A DNA stretch of 7,372 nt, from the NCBI GenBank assembly GCA_900556525.1, contig USOZ01000086.1:1-7372 (forward strand). The letters run 5' to 3'. The position numbers were made by a program, and so were the translations under genes. The notes below the pieces were generated by a model. It saw only the letters and a program-made list of their open reading frames with translations. It was not told the DNA's origin and ran no database searches. Within the stretch, counting starts at the first letter, position 1; the number at the start of each line of letters is the position of its first letter. The DNA is from an uncultured Oscillospiraceae bacterium. GTDB taxonomy: Bacteria > Bacillota > Clostridia > Oscillospirales > Ruminococcaceae. Positions 1 through 6,536 of the stretch are shown in pieces.

Positions 1-738
1 ACCGACCATGTGCCGGAGCAGATACGTCAGGAGCTTTTCGTCAAGCAGTTCGGGTTCGAGCGACGAAAGCCGAACCCGCTCTATCCCCTCGACCGAACAC
101 GCCGCTTCAACCGCGTCTGCAAGCGAAAGCCCGCAGTCAGTCCCATAACACGACAGGTTTATCCCGACAAGTACCAGCTCTCTGAACCCCTCTGCTGCGC
201 ACTGCCGCGCTTCGGAAAGAATTGATTCAAGGCTGCGTGAACGGACGCGCCCGCGCGCATACGGAATTATGCAGTACGAACAAAAGCGATTGCAGCCGTC
301 CTCGATTTTTATGAACGCGCGCGTTTTTTCACCTCCGCGCTGTATGTGCATTTCTTCAAATGCGGTCGGAAGCTCGGGAATGCTTCGGCACACCGCCCCG
401 TCAGAGATATATTTTTTTACAAGCTCCGCGATTTTCCCTCGCTCACCGTTTCCCGTAACAATGTCCGCGCCGCTCGCGGCAGCTTCTTCGGGGAAAGCCT
501 GCGGATAACAACCCGTAAGCACTACAAGCTTTTCAGGGCTGCGACGCTTGATCTTTGAAGCGCTCTGCCGTGCCTTTTTATCGCCGCCCGCTGTAACGGT
601 ACAGGAATTTATAATCACAATATCGGCTTCTTCCTCGTCGGGAACTTCCTCAAAGCCGCTTTCGCGCATAGCGGAAGCAATTGCAAGGCTTTCATACTGA
701 TTTACCTTACAGCCAAAAGTTTTTATAGCAAAACGCAT
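1..738 (-). CDS. mtaB: tRNA threonylcarbamoyladenosine methylthiotransferase MtaB, N-terminal 246 codons (truncated by window edge)
   Basis: MtaB is a cytoplasmic radical-SAM enzyme that adds a methylthio group to t6A37 of ANN-decoding tRNAs, giving ms2t6A. The visible N-terminal domain opens with KTFGCKVNQYES, the MtaB-type form of the methylthiotransferase (UPF0004) motif. Its three expected cluster cysteines are Cys10, Cys46 (in NSCTV) and Cys77 (in TGCY). The radical-SAM signature follows as Cys149, Cys153 and Cys156 in DGCNRFCSYCIIPYARG. The FGCKVNQYE form favours MtaB over MiaB or RimO. The start at 738 is supported by GAGG eight bases upstream and by the position of Cys10. The rest of the radical-SAM domain and the C-terminal TRAM domain lie beyond position 1. 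The gene diverges from the HPr-like pair; I could not resolve a clear promoter for it in the 168-bp gap. Confidence 0.93.
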   Translation of the reverse strand, partial: MRFAIKTFGCKVNQYESLAIASAMRESGFEEVPDEEEADIVIINSCTVTAGGDKKARQSASKIKRRSPEKLVVLTGCYPQAFPEEAAASGADIVTGNGERGKIAELVKKYISDGAVCRSIPELPTAFEEMHIQRGGEKTRAFIKIEDGCNRFCSYCIIPYARGRVRSRSLESILSEARQCAAEGFRELVLVGINLSCYGTDCGLSLADAVEAACSVEGIERVRLSSLEPELLDEKLLTYLLRHMVG

Positions 739-746
739 AAATTCAA

Positions 747-750
747 CCTC
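747..750 (-). promoter_or_regulatory. Ribosome binding site of mtaB
   Basis: GAGG on the minus strand, eight bases before the ATG at 738. It supports that start codon; the start also places the conserved FGCKVNQYE motif at the usual distance from the N-terminus. Confidence 0.6.
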
Positions 751-830
751 GATTTATAGTTAATACTGCACAAAAAAGTTACTTCTATTTTTCCTGTAGT
801 CTTAATAATACCGAATTTTCCAAAATCTAC

Positions 831-861
831 TTGACAATTCTATTTTTTATGATATTATAAT
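831..861 (+). promoter_or_regulatory. Probable sigma-A type promoter of the HPr-like gene pair
   Basis: A perfect -35 box TTGACA lies at 831-836. The -10 region is an AT-rich run with two overlapping choices: TATTAT at 853-858 (16-bp spacing) or TATAAT at 856-861 (19-bp spacing). Spacing favours the first and box match the second. Either puts the transcription start near 864-869, about 40 bases before the first HPr-like gene and inside or next to the palindrome at 866-881. Confidence 0.7.
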
Positions 862-865
862 AATA

Positions 866-881
866 GTTACAGAAGTGTAAC
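866..881. promoter_or_regulatory. Palindrome at the expected transcription start, possible operator
   Basis: Perfect 6-bp arms GTTACA and TGTAAC are separated by GAAG. The site sits just downstream of the -10 region, where a bound repressor would block initiation. The TACA/TGTA half-sites recall operators of several small winged-helix repressors, but the regulator cannot be named. A short 5' UTR hairpin is the alternative reading. Confidence 0.4.
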
Positions 882-906
882 ACTAATAAATAAGGATGCT
901 AATATC

Positions 907-1137
907 ATGACAAAAAGAACAATCAAGCTCGTGACTATTGACGACGTAAAGGATTTCGTAAGGAAAAGCAATGCATATGACCACGAAGCGGACTTAACAC
1001 TCGGAAAGTATACCGTTGACGCAAAATCTATCATGGGTATTTTCAGTCTTGATTTAAGCCGCCCGCTGGAACTCACAATTCACAGCGACAGCTGCGACGC
1101 ATTTCTCGACGAGATTGCAGCGTATATCGTAAAGTAA
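907..1137 (+). CDS. HPr-like protein without the catalytic histidine (first paralogue)
   Basis: A 76-residue cytoplasmic protein with an HPr-type pattern: a short N-terminal strand, a helix around DVKDFVRKS, a strand pair around ADLTLGKYTVDA, the loop KSIMGIFSLDL, then a strand and a C-terminal helix. In true HPr the phosphocarrier His15 lies in a GLHxRPA-type loop. Here that stretch is shortened to TIDDVKDFV and contains no histidine, so PTS phosphotransfer by the normal route is unlikely. The KSIMG motif that carries regulatory Ser46 of HPr is kept, with the equivalent at Ser41. This combination recalls Bacillus Crh, in which His15 is replaced but Ser46 is kept for HPr kinase and CcpA control. 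A Crh-like regulatory role is inference. AAGGA lies ten bases before the ATG. The second paralogue follows 25 bases after the stop codon, so the two are probably co-transcribed. Confidence 0.75.
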   Translation: MTKRTIKLVTIDDVKDFVRKSNAYDHEADLTLGKYTVDAKSIMGIFSLDLSRPLELTIHSDSCDAFLDEIAAYIVK

Positions 1138-1148
1138 AAAAACACAAC

Positions 1149-1154
1149 AGGAGG
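1149..1154 (+). promoter_or_regulatory. Strong ribosome binding site of the second HPr-like gene
   Basis: A perfect AGGAGG, eight bases before the ATG at 1163. It is stronger than the AAGGA site of the first gene, which could give the second protein higher translation from the shared mRNA. Confidence 0.7.
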
Positions 1155-1162
1155 AATTTATC

Positions 1163-1390
1163 ATGAAAGAATTTACCGTAAAAATCACCACTATTGATGA
1201 CGTTAAAAAGTTCGTTTCCACAGTTATGAAGTTCGACTACGAGATCGACCTCGTTTCGGGCAGATACGCAATCGACGCTAAGTCCATTATGGGTATCTTC
1301 AGCATCGACCTTTCCAAGGATCTCAAGATGATAGCTCATACAGACGATACCGCTGAGCTTGAAGCTGCTCTCGCAGAATTTATCAAGTAA
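1163..1390 (+). CDS. HPr-like protein without the catalytic histidine (second paralogue)
   Basis: A 75-residue paralogue of the preceding gene, with roughly 30 of about 65 alignable residues identical. The longest shared block is DAKSIMGIFS at residues 38-47. As in the first copy, the His15 loop of HPr is missing (TTIDDVKKFV in its place) while the Ser46-type motif is intact, with the equivalent at Ser41. It therefore cannot work as an ordinary PTS phosphocarrier; a regulatory role like that of Crh, or a different partner altogether, is inference. It is the last gene of the two-gene unit and is followed within 25 bases by a hairpin and T-run. Automated pipelines would probably label it 'HPr family phosphocarrier protein', which overstates what the residues show. 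Confidence 0.75.
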   Translation: MKEFTVKITTIDDVKKFVSTVMKFDYEIDLVSGRYAIDAKSIMGIFSIDLSKDLKMIAHTDDTAELEAALAEFIK

Positions 1391-1410
1391 AAAGTGAACA
1401 AAAGAAAGTT

Positions 1411-1438
1411 CCGCATGAATTTCGTGCGGTTCTTTTTT
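1411..1438 (+). terminator. Intrinsic terminator of the HPr-like unit
   Basis: CCGCA (1411-1415) pairs with TGCGG (1425-1429); inner pairs including one G-U extend the stem to about 8 bp. The T-run TTCTTTTTT follows at 1430-1438. A-rich sequence before the stem can pair with the T-run after two T-T mismatches. It begins 20 bases after the stop codon at 1390. Confidence 0.8.
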
Positions 1439-1447
1439 GCACAAAAG

Positions 1448-1476
1448 TACGCAGCGCGGAATTTCCACGCTGCGTA
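1448..1476 (-). terminator. Hairpin between convergent genes, probable terminator of the GNAT gene
   Basis: A perfect 9-bp stem is formed by TACGCAGCG (1448-1456) and CGCTGCGTA (1468-1476), extended inside by GGA/TCC after one mismatch. On the minus strand it is followed by CTTTTGTG and then an A-rich run, a modest tail. On the plus strand TTATTTTACC follows. It probably stops transcription arriving from 1578-2120 and may act in both directions. Confidence 0.6.
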
Positions 1477-1577
1477 TTATTTTACCACAATATGCGCTTT
1501 TTGTCAATGTGTGCCGCTCACGCCATGTACCTTCTCTTGAACAAAACGGTCGGCTCCGAAAAATAAGAAAGCATAAT

Positions 1578-2120
1578 CTACCGAAATAAAATATTTATAC
1601 ATTCATCTTTTGTAACTCCGTATGCCGTTACATATTGGCTGTATTTATAAAACTTAAAGCCGCATTTTTCCTGAGCTCTCTTGGACTGAACATTGTCGGT
1701 AAAATAGCCGCACACAATAAAATCCAATCCAACCCGATCGAACAGATAATCAATAACCGCTGAAACAGCTTCCGGCACATACCCGTTTCCCCAATAATCT
1801 TTGGATAAAACGAACCCTATTTCCCGACCCGCCTTGCTTTCAAATTCGGGAAGCTTATTCTCATCATATTTTTCAATGCCTAACGAGCCGATAACTTTCC
1901 CGCCGCACTCTATAGCAAAAGTCTTTTTTCCTTTAATGAATGCGGCAAGGATAGTTTTCGTTTCTTCCTTTGTTTTATGATGCGGCCACCCTGCCATTTC
2001 GCCTACGCCGTCTACACTTGCGTACTCAAAAAAATCGTCTAAGTCGTCATCTCTCCAAGGGCGCAGTAAAAGCCGCTGCGTTTTTAGAACAACATTCGAT
2101 ATATCAATTTCAGCATTCAT
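1578..2120 (-). CDS. GNAT family N-acetyltransferase, RimJ/RimL-like
   Basis: A 180-residue acetyl-CoA-dependent acetyltransferase of the Acetyltransf_3 (RimJ/RimL-like) group. Visible motifs are the N-terminal strand TQRLLLRPWRDDDLDDFFEYA (residues 14-34, shown here in part), the AGWPHHKTKEET segment typical of this subgroup, and the acetyl-CoA-binding turn YWGNGYVPEA at 109-118. Near the C-terminus is TDNVQSKRAQEKCGF, matching the family pattern NxxSxxxxxKxGF. The substrate cannot be told from the sequence; ribosomal-protein, antibiotic or small-metabolite acetylation are all possible. An in-frame ATG at 2141 would add seven residues but has no ribosome binding site, whereas the ATG at 2120 is preceded by AGGTGA. 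The gene converges on the HPr-like unit and follows the dockerin gene in the same direction, but a terminator lies between them. Confidence 0.88.
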   Translation of the reverse strand: MNAEIDISNVVLKTQRLLLRPWRDDDLDDFFEYASVDGVGEMAGWPHHKTKEETKTILAAFIKGKKTFAIECGGKVIGSLGIEKYDENKLPEFESKAGREIGFVLSKDYWGNGYVPEAVSAVIDYLFDRVGLDFIVCGYFTDNVQSKRAQEKCGFKFYKYSQYVTAYGVTKDECINILFR

Positions 2121-2124
2121 TATG

Positions 2125-2130
2125 TCACCT
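2125..2130 (-). promoter_or_regulatory. Ribosome binding site choosing the GNAT start codon
   Basis: AGGTGA on the minus strand, four bases before the ATG at 2120 (seven from AGG to ATG). No comparable site precedes the upstream in-frame ATG at 2141, so the shorter protein is preferred. Confidence 0.6.
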
Positions 2131-2151
2131 ATAAACCTCATGTTACAAATG

Positions 2152-2191
2152 GGACGAAATATAGTTCAAAAGTATGTAATTCGTCCGAATT
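2152..2191. repeat. Overlapping inverted repeats upstream of the GNAT gene
   Basis: GGACGAA (2152-2158) is matched by its reverse complement TTCGTCC (2180-2186), 21 bases apart. The right arm also lies inside a near-perfect palindrome, AATTCG-TC-CGAATT (2178-2191). Only the GNAT gene lies downstream of this minus-strand region, and no good -35/-10 pair was found, so an operator role is a guess. Confidence 0.35.
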
Positions 2192-2233
2192 TCGATTTCA
2201 CAAAAGAAATAACCAAACCTCTAATTCTAAAAC

Positions 2234-2264
2234 CAGCACTGTCGGAATAGTCCGAACAGTGCTG
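2234..2264 (-). terminator. Terminator of the dockerin protein gene
   Basis: CAGCACTGT (2234-2242) pairs with ACAGTGCTG (2256-2264), continued inside by CGGA/TCCG with one unpaired A and a four-base loop. On the minus strand a weak T-rich tail, GGTTTTAGAATT, follows. It lies 16 bases past the stop codon of the dockerin gene, whose last codon triplet is at 2281-2283. Confidence 0.75.
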
Positions 2265-2280
2265 ATAATTTATGAAGCCT

Positions 2281-5200
2281 TCAGGCATTGATAAGGGTTT
2301 TCAGTATTTCGTGCGCGTCCATAGCATTTACTATACCATCGCCGTTGAAGTCGCCCACAAGCGGATTTTCAGCGTCCTCAATGTCAACGATATGTCTGAG
2401 GACAGCGGAAGCGTCCAGCGCATTCACGATACCGTCGTTGTTCACGTCGCCGGTAATGTCGCTGAACTCGCAAGCCATTACGACATATTCTCCGCCCGAT
2501 TCTGCACCGATAATATCCACACTTCCGTCTGTGCTGATCTTAATGCTGCTGCAATACTCAAGCTTTCCGTTTGAGAGCTTGTATATATTTGCAAATTTAT
2601 CTGCGTATTTCTTGTCCAGCTTCAGTCTGAGCGCGGCAGGAACACCCGATTTATTCACCATTACGTTAATAGCACAGGTACCGCGGAGCTTGTCTGTGTT
2701 TGATGCTCTGTTAAAGATGCGCAGGTCGGCGGAAGCAGCAGATGATACATTTGCGCCGTCAATTATCCAGCTCTTAACATTGTCAACTATGAACTCTGCT
2801 TTCAGCTTTTTGTTCATTATGCTTCTGATAACATCAGCGGGAACGCTCGTCGTGCCGTTCATCGAGATGATCACAGCGCTTCCCTCGGCCATTTTATCAA
2901 GCTCGGCAGAAATATCATTCCAACTCATGCTTGACCCGTTCAGCGAAGGCTTCGGCTCAATTTTACCGCTAAATCCACCCGTCGGAACGCTCGGATTTGG
3001 AACGTCGGAGGGCTTCTTCTTAAACTCAATTTTAAGCACGGTATCTGCGGTGAGCGTAAACGAAACCTTGTTGTTGATAACTGTAAGTTCCCTGCCGTTC
3101 ACCGTAACTGCTTTCACCTCGTAGCCCTCGTCGGGGAAAAGCTCAATGTCATACAACGTACCGCTCTCAACATTCGGGATAAACGTGGTATTGGCAGGAA
3201 GCGAAGTCTTACCATTCGGACCACATTCTATAGTCAGACTATAAGTTGCATACTTTTTGGAATACGTTACCAAAAGCGTATGATCGCTGTCGATATTGCT
3301 GATTATATACTGACCGTCGGTAAGCTCAACAGGCTTGCCGTCAAGAATGGCGGTAACAACATATCCCTCTAAATCAGCGATTTTGAACACAGCATTTTCG
3401 CCCTCAATATATGTTGAAGTTACAGGCGATACAACAGAAAGCGCGCTGTTATCAATACCCTCAACATTGACTGTTACCGTATAAACGCGCTTGAATTCGA
3501 CATCTATCTGCTGATGCTCGGTAATATTAGTCAGATAAAGCTTACCGTCAGTCAGCTCGACATCTTCGCCGTTCAGCTTGACAGAACCTACGACCCAACC
3601 ATTTTTCGGAGTTACGGTGACTGTTGCTTCCTCACCTTTCTTTACCTTTTCTGCCGATACAATAACGTTACCGCCCTCTTCATTAAAGGAAGTGCTGATT
3701 ACAGGCTGCATTTCTACGTCAAACTTATACAAAATATAGTAGCTTCTATCGTCCGGCAGGCTTGAAATAACGTTGACATCGCCAGAGGATATTATGTTGT
3801 CATAGCGGAATCCAACAGTGACCGTGTTATCAGAGTTAGAGGCTGTGCCGGTATATAAGCTAGTGCTACGATCGATATCAAAGCTGCCGCCTGTAAATTT
3901 GGGCGTATACGTCGATCTCGTTCTGTTGTTCCACATACCGTTTCCGCCAACGAAGAAATCGCTGAGATCGATCTCCAGAGGTTCACCGCCATAACGCTTC
4001 ACGCTGTTCGGATCCTTATCGGTCAGGGTAACGTAATAATTTGTTTGGAATGTCTGATAGTCAAATTCAGAGGTGATCTCGCTGACATTGTATTTTTCAG
4101 TGTTGAAGTCAAAGCCGACAGTTGATACCTTTTCGCCATTGTTAAAGACCATTTCGGAAATGGTTTCGCCGCTTTGTATTTTTTCGTTATAGTCAGCCGC
4201 TGCCTGACTGCTCTCTGCAAATTTGCAGGAGTATATCCCTAAATGATTGCCCACCTTTCCGGAGCCATAGAACGTAAAGTTGTTGCTGCCGCCGAAACAA
4301 AGGGATCCATTAGTTGCGCTGGTCACATTAATGGCATAATCACTGCCGTCGTCCTGCGAAATTGTAATATCGCTGTTATAAATACTCAAAGCCTCGCTGG
4401 AAGATATGCCGCAGCCTGAGCCTGCATTGATGGAAAGGTTAAGGTTCTTTATAGTCAGGCCTCGCGGTGTTATCTGATAAATTCCGGCACCGTTTGATTC
4501 ACTGCCCGTTACATTTATGGTGAGCTTGGAATCCTCATCTGCACCAATAAGTGTAATTGAATTAGCAGCGCTGTTAAGCAGCCCATACTTTGCTCCGGTC
4601 AGCGAGCAATTTCCCTTTACAATGATATAAACGTCATCAATGGAATAGTTGGCGGCAGGTATACTTACGGCTTCATCTGCCAGGGTGTTGAAACTAAAAT
4701 TGTCAAGCACCAGAAGAGCAGGAAGCGAAGTAGCCGCCATACCCGGCTGTTGATACGGCAAATATTTTTCATACTCGCCGTAATTATTCCTGTAAAACTC
4801 CCAGCCCTTACCGCTGCAATTCTTCGAATAGTCGAATGTCTCGCCAAATGGTGTGGTCGAACCTCTTGACATATCAAAATAGAACGTTGTGTTGTATGTT
4901 ATATCAGTGTCCAGACCATACTTGCCGCAGCTTGTAAGACCGCAGTCAAGCGAGTCGGGGCTTTTCATGACCAGACCTCTGCCATCTCCTCTGTCGCAGC
5001 CGATAATGGACGTTGAGCTGTCGGCGGAGGGGCAGCTGTTTATTTCAGCTCCTGTGCCGCCCTGCGAAATACCGATAAGCTGGGTATTACCGGAAATACT
5101 TCCTCCGTTTTCTATAGAGATGTCAACCCCTGCGCCGCCAGCGTTGCCATTCTCTGCCTTGCCGCAGATTCTACCGCCTGTCAGCTTGGCTGAACCCTTT

Positions 5201-6336
5201 ATCCTTATACCGTAGTCCTTGCCCAGACCTGTCAGAGTTCCGAATTTGAAGTTGCCTGTGTTTGTGGTATCCGTACCGTCAAGCTCGATCGCAGTTCCAT
5301 TATTATTGCGGCCGACGATTGTTGCATTATTGATACCGTCTGCCAGTTTAGCGCCCGGCTTAATGATCAAAGCGGGCTGATCAACGTTATCGTTAAAGAA
5401 ATAATTACCTCCTGACAGCGTTACGCCGCTGCCGATCTCCGACGAACCGCCGCTGCCGCTGTCAACAAATACACCGCTATGTTCTCCGTCACTTATTTGT
5501 TTGGCGGAACCATAGTATTCCTTTGAATAACCCTTCCAATTTCGTGAAGTATTTGATTTTTTCACTCCCTGCAATATTCCCGGAGATTTATTCGACCAAT
5601 TATTCCGATCTTCCTCCAGGATAAGCACGGAGTCATTTGCTTTCTGTTCGACCGTGCAATTAAAATCAATATTTGCTGTCTGAATAACGCAGTTCTGAAA
5701 TGTAAGCGAGCCGCCCATAAACGCGTCCCACTCATGCACAAAGCCGCCCTTGACGGTTACATCGCCGTATGAAGCGCCGGCATATACATAGCCGCCGTTG
5801 ACGAGCAGTATTGTTCCGGTTTCAGACAAGCTATCAGCTTCCAAGTAGCCGCCGTTTATTGTTGTCACCGCGCCTCCGGCAGCCTTTATACCGGGTGTCA
5901 GGATAAAGCCGCTATCAACAGTGATAAAAGTTTCCTTTTCTGCCAGATAAACGCCGTTTCCCTTTATCTCAAGCATACCTGAGCTTTCTATTATACCAAG
6001 GTCACGCATGGAAAGCTCAAAGGCAGAAGCACCTGCATTGCCGATTTCTATGCTGTTGTATCCTTTAAGTACAATGCCCGCATAAGAACAGTCAAAAGAA
6101 AACAGCGAAGAACTGCCCGAATAATATAGGTCGGCATTTTCAAGAGTAAGCGTGTTATTTGAGCCGTTAAACGTCCAGCCGCTGCCCGCGCTGTCAACGC
6201 CCTCGTTTAGAACTATTTCCTCGCTGCCGACCGCAGAAGCCGTTATCTCTGTCTGAAGCGGGACAAACGCCGCAGCCATACATACTGCCAACAGAATGCA
6301 TAGCAGCCGCCTTGAAAAATGCTTGATTTCAGTCAT
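2281..6336 (-). CDS. Large secreted dockerin protein with beta-solenoid region and InlB-B-like repeats
   Basis: A 1351-residue protein. Residues 1-35 are a signal peptide: KHFSRR, a hydrophobic core LLCILLAVCMAAAFV and a likely cleavage after TASA. Residues 40 to about 710 are Gly/Asn/Ser-rich with short alternating strands (for example GWTFNGSNNTLTLENADL at 53-70, and ENGGSISG) as in right-handed beta-helix proteins. Residues about 735-870 are a further beta-rich region. Three repeats at about 878-950, 951-1027 and 1030-1107 resemble divergent InlB B-repeats (VELTDGKLYLTNI, VELTDGQYIISNI). A linker with KPSDVPNPSVPTGG follows. Residues about 1136-1293 form a beta module (SMNGTTSVPADVI) of a kind seen before dockerins in Ruminococcus. 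Residues 1296-1351 are a type I dockerin with two Ca-binding loops, DVNNDGIVNALD and DFNGDGIVNAMD. It is probably exported and docked to a cohesin on a scaffoldin. No LPXTG sorting signal, transmembrane anchor or catalytic domain was recognised. An in-frame ATG at 6384 is rejected because it overlaps the promoter and lacks a ribosome binding site. Confidence 0.88.
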   Translation of the reverse strand: MTEIKHFSRRLLCILLAVCMAAAFVPLQTEITASAVGSEEIVLNEGVDSAGSGWTFNGSNNTLTLENADLYYSGSSSLFSFDCSYAGIVLKGYNSIEIGNAGASAFELSMRDLGIIESSGMLEIKGNGVYLAEKETFITVDSGFILTPGIKAAGGAVTTINGGYLEADSLSETGTILLVNGGYVYAGASYGDVTVKGGFVHEWDAFMGGSLTFQNCVIQTANIDFNCTVEQKANDSVLILEEDRNNWSNKSPGILQGVKKSNTSRNWKGYSKEYYGSAKQISDGEHSGVFVDSGSGGSSEIGSGVTLSGGNYFFNDNVDQPALIIKPGAKLADGINNATIVGRNNNGTAIELDGTDTTNTGNFKFGTLTGLGKDYGIRIKGSAKLTGGRICGKAENGNAGGAGVDISIENGGSISGNTQLIGISQGGTGAEINSCPSADSSTSIIGCDRGDGRGLVMKSPDSLDCGLTSCGKYGLDTDITYNTTFYFDMSRGSTTPFGETFDYSKNCSGKGWEFYRNNYGEYEKYLPYQQPGMAATSLPALLVLDNFSFNTLADEAVSIPAANYSIDDVYIIVKGNCSLTGAKYGLLNSAANSITLIGADEDSKLTINVTGSESNGAGIYQITPRGLTIKNLNLSINAGSGCGISSSEALSIYNSDITISQDDGSDYAINVTSATNGSLCFGGSNNFTFYGSGKVGNHLGIYSCKFAESSQAAADYNEKIQSGETISEMVFNNGEKVSTVGFDFNTEKYNVSEITSEFDYQTFQTNYYVTLTDKDPNSVKRYGGEPLEIDLSDFFVGGNGMWNNRTRSTYTPKFTGGSFDIDRSTSLYTGTASNSDNTVTVGFRYDNIISSGDVNVISSLPDDRSYYILYKFDVEMQPVISTSFNEEGGNVIVSAEKVKKGEEATVTVTPKNGWVVGSVKLNGEDVELTDGKLYLTNITEHQQIDVEFKRVYTVTVNVEGIDNSALSVVSPVTSTYIEGENAVFKIADLEGYVVTAILDGKPVELTDGQYIISNIDSDHTLLVTYSKKYATYSLTIECGPNGKTSLPANTTFIPNVESGTLYDIELFPDEGYEVKAVTVNGRELTVINNKVSFTLTADTVLKIEFKKKPSDVPNPSVPTGGFSGKIEPKPSLNGSSMSWNDISAELDKMAEGSAVIISMNGTTSVPADVIRSIMNKKLKAEFIVDNVKSWIIDGANVSSAASADLRIFNRASNTDKLRGTCAINVMVNKSGVPAALRLKLDKKYADKFANIYKLSNGKLEYCSSIKISTDGSVDIIGAESGGEYVVMACEFSDITGDVNNDGIVNALDASAVLRHIVDIEDAENPLVGDFNGDGIVNAMDAHEILKTLINA

Positions 6337-6343
6337 TGTTTTT

Positions 6344-6349
6344 CCTCCT
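6344..6349 (-). promoter_or_regulatory. Ribosome binding site deciding the dockerin gene start
   Basis: A perfect AGGAGG on the minus strand, seven bases before the ATG at 6336. The protein that starts here begins directly with a normal signal peptide. Confidence 0.85.
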
Positions 6350-6374
6350 GAACAAATTATGTTTTTTATTATGT

Positions 6375-6403
6375 ATTGTACCACATATTTCCAAAAAAAT
6401 CAA
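6375..6403 (-). promoter_or_regulatory. Promoter of the dockerin protein gene
   Basis: On the minus strand TTGATT (6398-6403) and TACAAT (6375-6380) are separated by exactly 17 bp. A TG dinucleotide one base before the -10 box makes it an extended -10 promoter. Transcription should start near 6368, about 32 bases before the ATG. The repeat-like element at 6406-6435 ends two bases upstream of the -35 box. Confidence 0.75.
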
Positions 6404-6405
6404 TA

Positions 6406-6435
6406 GTTTATGTGTAATTGAATCAGCAATCAAAC
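6406..6435 (+). repeat. Degenerate CRISPR-repeat-like element, inverted relative to the array
   Basis: Read on the plus strand this 30-base stretch contains, in order, GTTT, GTGTAATT (6412-6419) and AATCAAAC (6428-6435). The array repeat, read in its crRNA orientation (minus strand), has the same three blocks in the same order. The two 8-base blocks are exact and are 8 bases apart here against 9 in the repeat; the first gap is 5 bases shorter. The element thus points opposite to the array. Read on the minus strand it resembles a tracrRNA anti-repeat, but no nexus or terminator hairpins follow, only the dockerin gene promoter. A relic repeat or a chance match in AT-rich DNA are alternatives. 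Confidence 0.4.
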
Positions 6436-6536
6436 TCAATGCATTTTCACACAAAGTTATTGATGTTTATGGAACTGTGCTTAAATATAATAACACAAAA
6501 ACGAGAACGGGTATTATCCGAAGGCACAGTTTGAAA

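Noticed and set aside
10..558. Several short plus-strand open frames at the left end
   Set aside because: They are antisense to mtaB, whose cysteine motifs are unmistakable.
907..1390. Naming either small gene ptsH
   Set aside because: The active-site histidine loop is absent in both copies, so they are not functional HPr phosphocarriers by residue evidence.
1073..1507. A 144-codon minus-strand open frame across the HPr-like genes
   Set aside because: It lies opposite two clear paralogous genes and both terminator hairpins, and has no domain or ribosome binding site.
1477..1577. A small gene or RNA in the gap downstream of the GNAT gene
   Set aside because: No open frame with a ribosome binding site and no strong hairpin is visible; it looks like plain spacer between convergent units.
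2121..2141. Upstream ATG at 2141 as the GNAT start
   Set aside because: No ribosome binding site precedes it, while AGGTGA precedes the ATG at 2120, which also fits the family N-terminus.
2288..3124. A 278-codon open frame on the plus strand, opposite the end of the dockerin gene
   Set aside because: It is antisense to well-supported dockerin and pre-dockerin coding sequence, has no ribosome binding site, and its Ser/Ile-rich composition is that of a shadow frame.
6370..6440. A tracrRNA on the minus strand, with 6406-6435 as anti-repeat
   Set aside because: The pairing with the 5' part of the crRNA repeat is too broken, and no nexus or terminator hairpins follow; a working promoter and AGGAGG site occupy the place where they should be.
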